A stretch of DNA of 64,000 bases from Corynebacterium stationis. Its GTDB lineage: Bacteria; Actinomycetota; Actinomycetes; Mycobacteriales; Mycobacteriaceae. Location of the stretch: assembly GCF_001941345.1 (NCBI RefSeq), contig NZ_CP009251.1, positions 496,001-560,000 on the forward strand, in the 5' to 3' direction. Below the pieces are notes generated by a model. That model ran no database searches, was not told where the DNA came from, and saw only the letters and a program-made list of their open reading frames with translations. Position 1 is the first letter of the stretch, and each line of letters opens with the position of its first letter. This document shows positions 55,669-64,000 of this stretch, piece by piece. Made by a program: the position numbers and the translations under genes.

Positions 55669-56655
55669 ATGCTCGATTTACACCGTTTGCGTATCTTGCG
55701 GGAGCTGCGCAGGCTCGGCACAGTAACGGCTGTGGCGGAGCTTTTAAGCTATACGCACTCGGCGATTTCCCAGCAGCTCGCGCAGTGTGAAAAGGACGTC
55801 GGGGTCAAACTCTATGAGCGCTCGGGCCGTCGGATTGTGCTCACTGAGCAGGGAGAGCTGTTGGCAGATTATGCTGATGAGCTTTTAGCGCTTGCCGATG
55901 CCGCCCAGTCCGCCGTCCTCGACTCCACCTCGCAGGTCCGCGGGCGGATTCGCGTGGCAAGTTTTCAAACGGCCTTGGCGTCGATTTTGCCCTCGGCACT
56001 GGATTCACTGAAACATAAGTACCCGGATTTGCGGCTGGAGATTAAGCAGCTCGATATTGAAAATGCGATGCCGGCATTATCCAAAGGAACCGTGGATTTG
56101 ATTTTGGGCGAGGACTATCCCGGGGTGATGCCGCTGACGGACAACACCGTGGACCGTGAGCATTTGATTGATGATGAATTGGTACTGATCACTCCGCAGG
56201 ATTCCACCCTGACGTTCCAAGACGTGGAGGAGTTAGCCGGGCATGAGGGCCAACCCGGCGTGAGCTTTGCTTTGGACTCTGTGGAGTTTTCTCTGCGCAG
56301 ATTCTTTCAGGCGTATTGCTTGCAATATGGGTTTGAACCCAAAGTGGATTTTGAAACTCCAGATCCGTTTCTCCAGACCTATCTGGTGCGTACGGGCCAT
56401 GCGTGTTCGGTGACCTCGGCGCTTTTCGGCCCGTTGCAGCCCGGCGTGCGCTTTGTTCATCTCCCGGGGCGCCCGCACCGCACGTTGTACACGGCTGTGC
56501 GTGCTGGCCGCGCGCAGCACCCAGCACTGCGCGCACTGCGAGAAGCGTTGGCTGAATCCGCCGCAGAAATCGCAGCACAATCGGTAGTGGAATCCGAAGC
56601 GGAGCCGGCAGCGGAGCCGGGAGCGAAGCCGGGAGCAGACCATGGCAGTAGCTGA
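55669..56655 (+). CDS. LysR family transcriptional regulator
   Basis: The 328-residue product has an N-terminal LysR helix-turn-helix (RLRILRELRRLGTVTAVAELLSYTHSAISQQLAQCEKDVGVKLYER) and a periplasmic-binding-protein-like effector domain. The last about 25 residues are AEPAAEPGAKPGADHGSS-like repeats from a 12-bp DNA repeat. It probably controls the divergent EamA exporter (inference). Its end overlaps the PAP2 gene by 14 bp. Confidence 0.9.
   Translation: MLDLHRLRILRELRRLGTVTAVAELLSYTHSAISQQLAQCEKDVGVKLYERSGRRIVLTEQGELLADYADELLALADAAQSAVLDSTSQVRGRIRVASFQTALASILPSALDSLKHKYPDLRLEIKQLDIENAMPALSKGTVDLILGEDYPGVMPLTDNTVDREHLIDDELVLITPQDSTLTFQDVEELAGHEGQPGVSFALDSVEFSLRRFFQAYCLQYGFEPKVDFETPDPFLQTYLVRTGHACSVTSALFGPLQPGVRFVHLPGRPHRTLYTAVRAGRAQHPALRALREALAESAAEIAAQSVVESEAEPAAEPGAKPGADHGSS
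56599..56634 (+). repeat. 12-bp repeat at the 3' end of the LysR gene
   Basis: Three tandem copies (GCGGAGCCGGCA, GCGGAGCCGGGA, GCGAAGCCGGGA) encode an AEPA-like tail. It may vary in number between strains. Confidence 0.8.
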
Positions 56656-57133
56656 AATCATTGCGGCGTTTAGTACCGCCATGAGCCCGCGCTACTTGTT
56701 CGTCGTGGTGTTTATCGCAGCAGGCATCGCCATGTTCAAGAAGGTCTCACCATGGCTAGCTACGTATGTGCCAGCCAGTCTCGTGCTCGCGCAGGCGGTG
56801 ACCACCTTGTTGAAATACATCATCCAGCGCCCCCGCCCGCCGATAGAAGAGCAGCTGGTTTACACCCACGATCCGTCTTTTCCATCAGGGCATTCTTCCG
56901 CAGCTTTTGCGATCGCCATAGCACTAAGCGTTTTGTGGCTGAGCAAGACCTGGCGCGTGAAATACCCGTGGGTGTGGGTGGTCGTGGCGGTGGTGGGGGC
57001 ATCGGCAAGCGCTGCATCCCGGCTGTACTTAAAGGTGCATTGGCTAAGCGATGTGATTGCCGGTGCCAGCATTGGGATAGCGGCCGCGATAATCGTGTGG
57101 ATGGTTTACCGCCGCAGGCCGCGGGTGCGTTAA
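56642..57133 (+). CDS. PAP2-family membrane phosphatase
   Basis: A 163-residue membrane protein with the full PAP2 signature: KYIIQRPRP (motif 1), PSFPSGHSS (motif 2) and SRLYLKVHWLSDV (motif 3). Such enzymes dephosphorylate lipid phosphates such as undecaprenyl diphosphate or phosphatidic acid on the outer face of the membrane. About five helices are visible. It starts inside the LysR 3' end and ends 9 bp before guaA. Confidence 0.92.
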   Translation: MAVAEIIAAFSTAMSPRYLFVVVFIAAGIAMFKKVSPWLATYVPASLVLAQAVTTLLKYIIQRPRPPIEEQLVYTHDPSFPSGHSSAAFAIAIALSVLWLSKTWRVKYPWVWVVVAVVGASASAASRLYLKVHWLSDVIAGASIGIAAAIIVWMVYRRRPRVR

Positions 57134-57142
57134 ACTACCTGT

Positions 57143-58717
57143 GTGACTCAACCTGCAACAACTCCGCGCCCAGTCCTCGTGGTGGATTTCGGTGCCCAAT
57201 ACGCACAGCTGATTGCTCGTCGCGTACGTGAGGCATCGATTTACTCCGAGGTAGTCCCACATTCCGCTACCGTTGAAGAGATTAAAGCTAAAAACCCTGC
57301 AGCTTTGATTTTGTCCGGTGGCCCGTCCTCTGTTTATGCCGATGGCGCCCCGCAATTAAAGCCTGAACTGCTCGAGCTTGGTGTGCCAGTCTTTGGCATC
57401 TGCTACGGCTTCCAGGCCATGAACCATGCTTTGGGTGGCAACGTTGCGCAAACCGGTGACCGTGAATACGGCCGCACCGAAATCACCCATACCGGTGGTG
57501 TGCTGCACGACGGCTTAGAAGAAAACCACAAGGTCTGGATGTCCCACGGTGATGCTGTGGATAAGGCACCTGAGGGCTTTACCGTGACCGCATCGTCGGC
57601 TGGTGCGCCGGTTGCAGCGATGGAATGCGTGGCCAAGCAAATGGCTGGTGTGCAATACCACCCCGAGGTTATGCATTCCCCACACGGACAGGAAGTACTC
57701 GTTCGCTTCCTCACCGAGGTAGCAGGGCTAGAGCAGACCTGGACCTCGGCAAATATTGCGCAGCAGCTTATCGATGATGTCCGCGCGCAAATCGGCCCTG
57801 AAGGCCGCGCTATTTGTGGCCTGTCGGGCGGCGTGGACTCCGCAGTCGCTGCAGCGCTCGTGCAGCGCGCCATTGGCGACCGTTTGACCTGTGTGTTCGT
57901 GGACCACGGTCTGCTGCGCGCCGGTGAGCGTGAGCAGGTAGAAAAGGACTTCGTGGCTTCGACTGGTGCGAAGCTGATTACCGCGCATGAAGCTGATGCT
58001 TTCTTGTCTAAGCTCGCCGGTGTTACCGATCCTGAGGCTAAGCGCAAGGCTATCGGCGCGGAATTCATCCGTTCCTTTGAGCGTGCCGTGGCTCAGGCTT
58101 TGGAAGAATCTCCTGAAGACTCCACAGTGGACTTCCTGGTCCAGGGCACCTTGTATCCGGATGTGGTTGAATCCGGCGGCGGTGACGGCACCGCAAATAT
58201 CAAGTCCCACCACAACGTTGGCGGCCTGCCAGACGATGTCGAATTCGAGCTCGTCGAGCCACTACGCCTGCTGTTTAAGGACGAAGTCCGCGCCGTCGGC
58301 CGCGAGCTCGGCCTGCCTGAGGAAATCGTTGCCCGCCAGCCATTCCCTGGCCCTGGCCTAGGCATCCGCATCATCGGTGAAGTCACCGAGGAGCGTCTAG
58401 AAATCCTGCGTCAAGCAGACCTGATTGCGCGTACCGAGCTGACCAACGCTGGCCTCGACGGTGATATCTGGCAGTGCCCAGTCGTACTGCTTGCCGATGT
58501 CCGCTCCGTGGGAGTCCAAGGCGACGGCCGCACCTACGGCCACCCAATCGTGCTGCGCCCAGTGTCCTCCGAGGATGCCATGACCGCCGACTGGACCCGC
58601 GTTCCTTACGACGTCCTAGAGAAAATCTCCACCCGCATTACCAACGAAGTCAACGACGTCAACCGCGTGGTCGTCGACATCACCTCCAAGCCACCGGGAA
58701 CCATCGAGTGGGAGTAA
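57143..58717 (+). CDS. guaA: GMP synthase (glutamine-hydrolysing)
   Basis: GuaA aminates XMP to GMP. The 524-residue product has the class I glutamine amidotransferase domain ([20 protein letters not shown], Cys in FGICYGFQ, HxE in YHPEV), the ATP-pyrophosphatase P-loop [14 protein letters not shown], and the C-terminal dimerisation domain ending [13 protein letters not shown] 57143 lies 6 nt after TAAACT (57131-57136) without a Shine-Dalgarno site, so it may have its own leaderless promoter. Confidence 0.97.
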   Translation: MTQPATTPRPVLVVDFGAQYAQLIARRVREASIYSEVVPHSATVEEIKAKNPAALILSGGPSSVYADGAPQLKPELLELGVPVFGICYGFQAMNHALGGNVAQTGDREYGRTEITHTGGVLHDGLEENHKVWMSHGDAVDKAPEGFTVTASSAGAPVAAMECVAKQMAGVQYHPEVMHSPHGQEVLVRFLTEVAGLEQTWTSANIAQQLIDDVRAQIGPEGRAICGLSGGVDSAVAAALVQRAIGDRLTCVFVDHGLLRAGEREQVEKDFVASTGAKLITAHEADAFLSKLAGVTDPEAKRKAIGAEFIRSFERAVAQALEESPEDSTVDFLVQGTLYPDVVESGGGDGTANIKSHHNVGGLPDDVEFELVEPLRLLFKDEVRAVGRELGLPEEIVARQPFPGPGLGIRIIGEVTEERLEILRQADLIARTELTNAGLDGDIWQCPVVLLADVRSVGVQGDGRTYGHPIVLRPVSSEDAMTADWTRVPYDVLEKISTRITNEVNDVNRVVVDITSKPPGTIEWE

Positions 58718-58750
58718 AACTTCTAGGAAGTTTTACTTAGAAGAGTAGGA

Positions 58751-58795
58751 CAAAGCCCCAGCCAGATATTTATCTGAACTGGGGCTTCGCCTTTA
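58751..58795. terminator. Terminator after guaA
   Basis: AAGCCCCAG (58753-58761) pairs with CTGGGGCTT (58779-58787), with inner CAGATA/TATCTG pairing. It lies between convergent genes. A small AAAACTTC/GAAGTTTT hairpin at 58717-58736 precedes it. Confidence 0.85.
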
Positions 58796-58831
58796 GTAGG
58801 TGGTGACTGTCTGCTGACTTCCTAGAGCTAG

Positions 58832-60265
58832 TTAACGGCCAGTGTTGGTGAGAGCCTTGTCGGCTTCCTCGCTCATGAAGCCATAATCAATGGTGGTGGT
58901 GCCGATACCGGCGTCGATATCGATGGTGAGCTTGGCATCATCGTGGTGTAGTTCAACACAGTTGCTTTGACCAATCCCAGAATCACATGTCACATTGACC
59001 GGAGTATTTTCTGGCAGATCCAGGTTGATTGCACCGATACCGCCATCGATGGTGACGGTGCGGTTCTCGGTCATGTTATCTAAGCCCTCAGTCTGTGAGA
59101 GGTCGAGGGTAAAAGTGCCGATTCCCATGTCGTAAACATCTGTGAGGGCTGCTTCATTGGCTGGAGTATATGAGCTCGTTCCCCAGTTCGAAGAAGTCCA
59201 ACTTGGGCTATTAGCTGTGAGACCGAAGGCGAGCACGATGCCGCCGATAATTAGACCCCATACCGCGATAACCGCGCTGATGATGCCGAGTACACGACCC
59301 CAGCGACGCTTCTTCTTCGGCTGTGGCTCCTGCACAATCGGATCTGGGTCAGGCAAGTGCCAGGTATCAGGTGCCGCGCCTAGCGGATCCCAGGCCGGTG
59401 GGGTGGTGCGGCCATCGGGGAAGGGGTAGCCATCGATAGGCTCGAACATCGACAAGTCAATGTGCTCATCCCGTGGTGGCTCGGCGTGCTGTTGCGGGGT
59501 AGCCAGCAAACCTGCCGGTGCGTCCGGGCGACGTTTGTGCAGCAAGTACCAGCCACCGACACCGGCCGCGATAGGTAGCAGCATGGTCAGCGAACTCGAG
59601 GAGAAAATCAGCGGAAGGATAAAGCCTACAGCGAAGATAATCGCCAGGGTCATGCCCAAGGACTTCTCCGAAGTGGATTTACCATCAGAATTTTTTGGAA
59701 GGTCCTTCTTCTCTCCAAAGGCATCCTCAAAAGGTGAGGTGGTCTTGGAGTAGCGCGGCATGAACATCCACGCCAGCAGGTACAGGGCAATCGAACCGCC
59801 CCAGCAAAAGGCCGTGACGACGAAGACAACGCGAACCAGGGTGGGATCTATCTGATAGCGAACCGCGATGCCCTCGGCCACACCGGCAATCTTGCCGCCG
59901 CCACCTTGATCGGATGGCAGGCGTACTGGGCGTGATGCCCACATTTCTTTGAACTGCTTCTTTACGTCATCGAAGGTGGTCTTGGGGGCATCGCTAAGCG
60001 ATGCGTTATCATCGCCCTGCTTATCTGACTTTGGGCTCTCTGACCGCATCTCAGTGAAAGCAGAAGTGATGCTGTCTTTGGCTTCAGTAAAAGCATTGGT
60101 GATTTCTTCCATGAAATCAGGCTGTGGCTTTTTACCGTTCGCGCTTGTTTGGGTGCTGTCCGCTTGCGCGTTGTCCGAAAGATTCGATGGTTTCTTGTAC
60201 GGATTGGATTGGGATGATGCTCCGTGGGCATCTGGGCCGTATGGGGAAGGCTCGTAGGAAGTCAT
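58832..60265 (-). CDS. esrI: EsrI-like PspC-domain membrane inhibitor
   Basis: A 477-residue membrane protein: disordered N-terminus of about 100 residues with Phe-containing helices, a PspC domain (about 118-170, GGKIAGVAEGIAVRYQIDPTLVRVVFVVTAFCWGGSIALYLLAWMFMP), two to three further helices, and a C-terminal extracytoplasmic beta domain with MGIGTFTLDLS, GGIGAINLDLP and AGIGTTTIDYG repeats like LiaF. In C. glutamicum the equivalent EsrI inhibits the EsrS kinase in the EsrISR envelope-stress system. GATAAT lies 6 nt before the ATG (leaderless). It diverges from esrS. Confidence 0.85.
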   Translation of the reverse strand: MTSYEPSPYGPDAHGASSQSNPYKKPSNLSDNAQADSTQTSANGKKPQPDFMEEITNAFTEAKDSITSAFTEMRSESPKSDKQGDDNASLSDAPKTTFDDVKKQFKEMWASRPVRLPSDQGGGGKIAGVAEGIAVRYQIDPTLVRVVFVVTAFCWGGSIALYLLAWMFMPRYSKTTSPFEDAFGEKKDLPKNSDGKSTSEKSLGMTLAIIFAVGFILPLIFSSSSLTMLLPIAAGVGGWYLLHKRRPDAPAGLLATPQQHAEPPRDEHIDLSMFEPIDGYPFPDGRTTPPAWDPLGAAPDTWHLPDPDPIVQEPQPKKKRRWGRVLGIISAVIAVWGLIIGGIVLAFGLTANSPSWTSSNWGTSSYTPANEAALTDVYDMGIGTFTLDLSQTEGLDNMTENRTVTIDGGIGAINLDLPENTPVNVTCDSGIGQSNCVELHHDDAKLTIDIDAGIGTTTIDYGFMSEEADKALTNTGR

Positions 60266-60378
60266 GAGTTAATTATCAAATCCACAGCAAAAAATTACTA
60301 TCGGGGACTGCCCTGATCTTTTTGATTCAGGGTTCTCCCCGATACCCTCGGGGGCATTGGCCGTGCCACAATAAAGCC
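60266..60378. promoter_or_regulatory. Divergent leaderless promoters of esrI and esrS
   Basis: Both starts have a -10 hexamer 6 nt upstream: GATAAT for esrI (minus strand 60272-60277) and CACAAT for esrS (60367-60372). An inverted stretch CCCTGATC...GATTCAGGG lies between, a possible EsrR operator (inference). Confidence 0.55.
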
Positions 60379-61569
60379 ATGACCACTCCTGCGCCTTATG
60401 CAACTGCTGAGCGCCCTGAACCATATCCACGCTTAAAACGTGCCTCTGATGGCAGCGTGGTGGCGGGCGTCGCTTCTGGTGTGTCCGCACACCTGAATGT
60501 GGATGTGCTTCTTGTCCGTTTAGTCTTTGCGGTAGCGGCTTTGGCTTCTGGCGTGGGCTTGTTCGTCTATGCCGGGTTGTGGATGCTGGTTAAAGCTGGC
60601 GATGTTTACCCTGTTACCGGTGCATTTAGCGACCGTTTCGCGGGGAAGCTGCCGCGCGGTGTCAACAGCTTAATTATTGCTTTTGCCATTGTGGGGCCAA
60701 TTCTCTTTGCCACTCTGGGCGCGGGATTGTCCCTGTTTGCCCTGCTGCCGCTGATTATCGTGGCAGTTGGTGCTTTCTTAGCGTGGCGTGCCTATGACCG
60801 CGGGCTCAGCGGTACCACCGGCATTATTAGCGTGGTCTCTGGTGCGGTGCTGGTCTTTTCCGGCGTGCTATTTATGGTCTTAAGCTGGCAGGGCAATGAT
60901 TCTTTCGGCTCTGCTGTGTTGGCTGTCGTGCTGACCTTAGGCGGTATCGGTGCGCTGGTGGTACCGCTGGGCATTCGCATGTGGAATCAACTCAGTGAGC
61001 AACAAGCGGCGAAGGCAGCGTCCGATGAGCGCGCGGAGATTGCCTCGCGTTTACATGATTCGGTGCTGCAGACCCTCGCTCTGATACAAAAGCGTGCCGA
61101 TGACCCCCAGGAAGTCGCACGCCTCGCCCGCGGGCAAGAGCGTGAGTTGCGCGGCTGGTTGTTTGATTCGGAAGAAAAGACCTCGCAATCTGTCTTTGCC
61201 GCATTAGATACTGCCTGCGGTGAGGTTGAGGATCTGTTTGGTATTTCAATTCGCCCGGTGACCGTCGGCGAAGACATCCCGCTGGCGGAAGACACCAAAC
61301 TTACGGTGATGGCCGCGCGCGAAGCTATGGTCAATGCCGGCAAGCATGCCGGTGTGGATTCCGTTGATGTCTACGCCGAGCACCTCGCCGGCGAGCTTTC
61401 TATTTTCGTTCGCGATCGCGGCGCAGGTTTTGATTCGGAGGCTGTTCCCGAAGACCGCCACGGTATCCGCGATTCCATCGTGGAACGCATGAACCGCATC
61501 GGCGGCACGGCGAAGATTAAGTCCACTCCAGGTGAGGGCACCGAGGTCACCCTCACCATCGCGAGTTAA
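60379..61569 (+). CDS. esrS: EsrS-like sensor histidine kinase with PspC domain
   Basis: The 396-residue product has an N-terminal PspC domain (LKRASDGSVVAGVASGVSAHLNVDVLLVRLVFAVAALASGVG), about five membrane helices to residue 200, then a HisKA_3 dimerisation helix with phospho-His in ERAEIASRLHDSVLQTLALI, and a HATPase domain (AREAMVNAGKHAGVDSV, RDRGAGFD). This matches NarL-type kinases and EsrS of C. glutamicum. ATG 60379 is chosen over 60322 because of the leaderless promoter and family start. Confidence 0.9.
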   Translation: MTTPAPYATAERPEPYPRLKRASDGSVVAGVASGVSAHLNVDVLLVRLVFAVAALASGVGLFVYAGLWMLVKAGDVYPVTGAFSDRFAGKLPRGVNSLIIAFAIVGPILFATLGAGLSLFALLPLIIVAVGAFLAWRAYDRGLSGTTGIISVVSGAVLVFSGVLFMVLSWQGNDSFGSAVLAVVLTLGGIGALVVPLGIRMWNQLSEQQAAKAASDERAEIASRLHDSVLQTLALIQKRADDPQEVARLARGQERELRGWLFDSEEKTSQSVFAALDTACGEVEDLFGISIRPVTVGEDIPLAEDTKLTVMAAREAMVNAGKHAGVDSVDVYAEHLAGELSIFVRDRGAGFDSEAVPEDRHGIRDSIVERMNRIGGTAKIKSTPGEGTEVTLTIAS

Positions 61570-61629
61570 AGGTTTTTTATTTTTATGCTTCGAGGGAGCG
61601 TCGTTTAGCTGCCGTGTAACCTTGTGAAC

Positions 61630-62316
61630 ATGGTGAATGTCTTTCTGGTTGATGACCATTCCGTATTCCGTGCCGGGGTGCGTGCTGAACTAGGAAATGC
61701 TGAAGGTATTTCCATCGTTGGTGATGCCGGCACGGTAGCTGAAGCAACCAGTGGAATTACAGAAACCAACCCAGATGTCGTGCTTTTGGACGTGCACATG
61801 CCAGATGGTGGGGGACTGGCGGTGCTGAGCAATATCACCAAAGCGCAGCTAGGTGAAGATGGTCCGAAGTTTCTCGCGCTATCAGTCTCTGATGCAGCAG
61901 AAGATGTTATCGCGTTGATTCGGGCTGGCGCGCGTGGGTACGTAACCAAGAATATTGGCGGTGCGGAACTCGCAGAGGCTATTGAGCGGGTCCATAGCGG
62001 CGATGCGTATTTCTCCCCACGGCTGGCAGGTTTTGTCCTCGATGCCTTTGCCTCCGGTGAGCCGGCACCCGACCCAGCGGGTGGTCCGGACTCGGAACCA
62101 GAACCAATTTCAGATCCGGTCGTGGATGCACTTACGCGCCGCGAGCTCGAAGTGCTGCGGCTTTTGGCACGTGGCTATACCTACCGCGAAATTGGTCAAG
62201 AGCTGTTTATTTCAATCAAGACGGTGGAAACGCACGCCTCGAACATCTTGCGCAAGACGCAGCAGTCGAACCGCTATCAGCTCACGCGCTGGGCAGCGGA
62301 TAGGGACTTGGATTAG
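61630..62316 (+). CDS. esrR: EsrR-like NarL-family response regulator
   Basis: The 228-residue product has a receiver domain with the phospho-Asp in VVLLDVHMPDGGGL, Lys in GYVTKNIGG, an Asp/Glu/Pro-rich linker, and a LuxR-type helix-turn-helix (LTRRELEVLRLLARGYTYREIGQELFISIKTVETHASNIL). TAACCT lies 7 nt before ATG 61630; GTG 61624 is an alternative. It is the partner of the upstream kinase, 60 bp away. Confidence 0.92.
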   Translation: MVNVFLVDDHSVFRAGVRAELGNAEGISIVGDAGTVAEATSGITETNPDVVLLDVHMPDGGGLAVLSNITKAQLGEDGPKFLALSVSDAAEDVIALIRAGARGYVTKNIGGAELAEAIERVHSGDAYFSPRLAGFVLDAFASGEPAPDPAGGPDSEPEPISDPVVDALTRRELEVLRLLARGYTYREIGQELFISIKTVETHASNILRKTQQSNRYQLTRWAADRDLD

Positions 62317-62328
62317 TCCTAGCCGTTT

Positions 62329-62360
62329 TGGGGATTTTTATGGGTAAAAATCCCTTTGTT
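62329..62360 (+). terminator. Terminator after esrR
   Basis: A perfect 10-bp stem (GGGATTTTTA 62331-62340 with TAAAAATCCC 62345-62354, loop TGGG) followed by TTTGTT. Confidence 0.85.
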
Positions 62361-62440
62361 CTGCCCTTATTGCAAAAGGGCGGGATAGTTATAGGGTAGT
62401 TTTGTGCAGTTTTAGGCTGCTTTTAATGGCATTGAAAAGT

Positions 62441-62479
62441 GTTCGATTACCCTACCAGCGTTTTCGAACATATAGTTGC
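62441..62479 (+). promoter_or_regulatory. Possible SOS (LexA) site before imuA
   Basis: TCGAACATATAGTTGC (62464-62479) matches the corynebacterial SOS consensus TCGAA-A/C-AnnTGTTCGA in its left arm and, with one inserted base, weakly in its right arm. GTTCGA (62441-62446) with TCGAAC (62464-62469) forms a second inverted repeat with 17-nt gap. Confidence 0.4.
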
Positions 62480-62511
62480 AATGTGTCCGTTGCAGGTTGC
62501 ATACTAATACC

Positions 62512-63252
62512 GTGAATCAAACAAGTGTTCGCTACGGTGGGATTGAAGGATCTTCTGCCGTTGACCTGGAGGGCCTCAGTCGCAGTGAGTGTGTTGCTGC
62601 GCTGCGCTCGCGTATGGCCGCACTTGGATCTGGGCAGGCGCCGGAAATTGAAGAATCCGCAGATGAAGACGTTATTTCTGTGCCTACAGGGCTTACTTCT
62701 GTACTGCCGGGAGGTGGCATTCCGCGGCGGCAGGTGATGTCGTTGTCTAATTCGCCGGCGCTGGCGGTCGAGATTATTTCGCACGTTACCGCCGCTGGCG
62801 GGCATGTTGCGGTGGTTGGATGGCCAGAATTGCTGCTCGCACAGGTTGTCGAACAAGGGGATTTATCGCGCGTGGTGACTATCCCGGACCCGGGTGCTGA
62901 TCCCTGGAGCATTACTGGCGTATTAGTCGAAGGCATGGACGTGGTGTTTCACCACGGCGCGCCGGTGGAACTTAGCCCCGCGCGGGCACGGCCACTCTTG
63001 GCCAGGCTGCGCGCTGGGCAAGCGGCTTTGGTCACCATCGATGCGCGATTGCCGGGCACCTCGTTACACATGGACGCGAATGTGGTGGGCTATCACGGGA
63101 TTGGTCGTGGCACCGGAAGAATCCGGGGCGTTGATATTGCGGTGCGGACAGAAGCGAAAGGCATGCGCCCGAAGTCCACAACAATTTTCTGCGGGAAGCA
63201 GGCAAGTACGCCACGGCCGGATAGACCACGTCCAAAGCTGAGGGCAGTATGA
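62512..63252 (+). CDS. ImuA-like protein of the mutasome operon
   Basis: The 246-residue product resembles the RecA-like ImuA' proteins encoded before imuB and dnaE2: VPTGLTSVLPGGGIPRRQVMSL near residue 55 and AAGGHVAVVGWPELLLAQVVEQGDLSRVVTIPDP, but without a usable P-loop. ImuA' acts with ImuB and DnaE2 in SOS mutagenesis. Start GTG 62512 lies 6 nt after CATACT. It overlaps imuB by 4 bp (ATGA). Confidence 0.8.
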   Translation: MNQTSVRYGGIEGSSAVDLEGLSRSECVAALRSRMAALGSGQAPEIEESADEDVISVPTGLTSVLPGGGIPRRQVMSLSNSPALAVEIISHVTAAGGHVAVVGWPELLLAQVVEQGDLSRVVTIPDPGADPWSITGVLVEGMDVVFHHGAPVELSPARARPLLARLRAGQAALVTIDARLPGTSLHMDANVVGYHGIGRGTGRIRGVDIAVRTEAKGMRPKSTTIFCGKQASTPRPDRPRPKLRAV

Positions 63253-64000
63253 GTGATGGACAACCTCGTATTGCAGCCCCGCGCATTGCAGCGCTGTGGT
63301 TTCCGGACTGGCCCATTCAAGCTGCGCAGATTGAAGATTCCTCGCTGACAGGTGCCATCATTGTGGTGCGGCACCACCATGTGGATGTGTGCAACCGCGC
63401 GGCCCGGGCGGCCGGGGTCAAGCGCGGGATGCGGTTGCGGCAGGCGCAAGCCATTTGCAGTGAAGCCACGGTGGTGGAAGCCAATGAGGACCGTGATGGC
63501 GCGCTGTTTGCGGTCATCGCTAGCTCTTTGGATGATGTGGCTTCGTCGGTGGAGGTGTTGCGCCCGGGGCTGGTTATCGTCGATGCCGGTGCGGCGGAGC
63601 GGTTCCACGGTGCAAAGGCCATGGAGATGCTCATTGACTCCGTTGCGCGCCAGGGGGTGGACACTACGGTAGGTGTCGCGGATGAAATCGCTACGGCGAT
63701 CATTGCCGCGCGAGATCAGGAAACAGGACAGGTAGTAGCTCGTGGGGCTTCTAAAGATTACTTATCGATGCAACCTGTCTCCGTATTATCCGCCGAAACC
63801 GCATTGGGGATTCCGCATGAGTTAGTACAGCAGTTTCAGCAGCTGGGCCTGCGGAGATTAGGCGATGTGGCGAATTTGCCCCTGCACCAGGTGGTCAACC
63901 GTTTCGGGCCACCGGGTGCGCGGGTGCATGACATCGTGACCGCACGTGCGGATCGGAAAGTTGCGCCTGAGGAAGCGCGCAGTGACCTGTCTGTCGCGGT
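63249..64000 (+). CDS. imuB: ImuB (inactive Y-family polymerase), 5' part
   Basis: ImuB is a Y-family polymerase paralog that bridges DnaE2 to the beta clamp. The visible 250 residues start SDGQPRIAAPRIAALWFPDWPIQAA and include the palm region VRHHHVDVCNRAARAAGVKRGMRLRQAQAICSEA and the LVIVDAGAAERFHGA segment, where active DinB enzymes have S-I-D-E; the catalytic acidic residues are replaced, as typical for ImuB. The frame is open to the window end. Confidence 0.88.
   Translation, partial: MSDGQPRIAAPRIAALWFPDWPIQAAQIEDSSLTGAIIVVRHHHVDVCNRAARAAGVKRGMRLRQAQAICSEATVVEANEDRDGALFAVIASSLDDVASSVEVLRPGLVIVDAGAAERFHGAKAMEMLIDSVARQGVDTTVGVADEIATAIIAARDQETGQVVARGASKDYLSMQPVSVLSAETALGIPHELVQQFQQLGLRRLGDVANLPLHQVVNRFGPPGARVHDIVTARADRKVAPEEARSDLSVA

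Overview
The window is a chromosomal segment of a Corynebacterium. This follows from gene order and protein content: a spc ribosomal operon split by non-ribosomal genes, an ESX-4 type VII secretion locus between truA and rplM, and the series groES-groEL1, WhiB-like, sigD, rsdA, guaB2, guaB3, guaA, then an EsrISR-like cell-envelope stress system. There is no outer evidence for the species; moderate GC and protein style suggest a non-lipophilic environmental or industrial species, which is only an inference. No tRNA, rRNA, IS element, prophage or CRISPR array was seen. || Layout. 1-677: end of the S10 operon (rplP partial, rpmC, rpsQ) closed by a perfect hairpin terminator. 786-3902: accessory insert with two tandem paralogous membrane miniproteins, a secreted Arg/Glu-repeat protein with a sortase beside it, and a NrtR-like Nudix regulator. 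4185-5426: rplN-rplX-rplE. 5595-8154: second insert (HNH-family fragment, formate/nitrite channel, fdhD, DUF6457) without an fdhF gene. 8500-18759: rpsH-rplF-rplR-rpsE-rpmD-rplO, secY-adk-map, an L,D-transpeptidase, infA, rpsM-rpsK-rpsD, rpoA, rplQ. rpsN and rpmJ are not in their usual places. || 19456-29865: truA, then a complete ESX-4 set (eccB, mycP, eccD, eccC, a T7SS-associated membrane protein, two WXG100 proteins). 30166-32644: rplM-rpsI and glmM. 32774-35078: an unusual three-gene operon (WXG100-like protein, 532-residue Pro/Cys-rich membrane protein, coiled-coil protein). Its promoter and translation-start region resemble those of the ESX-4 genes; this is the best candidate here for an undescribed secretion-linked system. 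35091-42999: an alpha/beta-hydrolase lacking its nucleophile serine, glmS, alr, tsaE, tsaB, rimI, tsaD. || 43089-51307: CIRCE-controlled groES-groEL1 (His-rich tail), a UvrA-like ABC protein, an aldehyde dehydrogenase, a WhiB-like regulator, sigD and rsdA. The sigD gene carries a perfect 22-bp tandem duplication that shifts the frame inside the sigma-4 helix-turn-helix, so this strain probably lacks a working SigD. 51365-58717: DUF5319, guaB, guaB3, EamA exporter, LysR regulator, PAP2 phosphatase, guaA. 58832-62316: EsrI/EsrS/EsrR-like three-component system. 62512-64000: imuA-like gene and the start of imuB, behind an SOS-like site. Many genes start 6 nt after a -10 hexamer, indicating leaderless transcripts.
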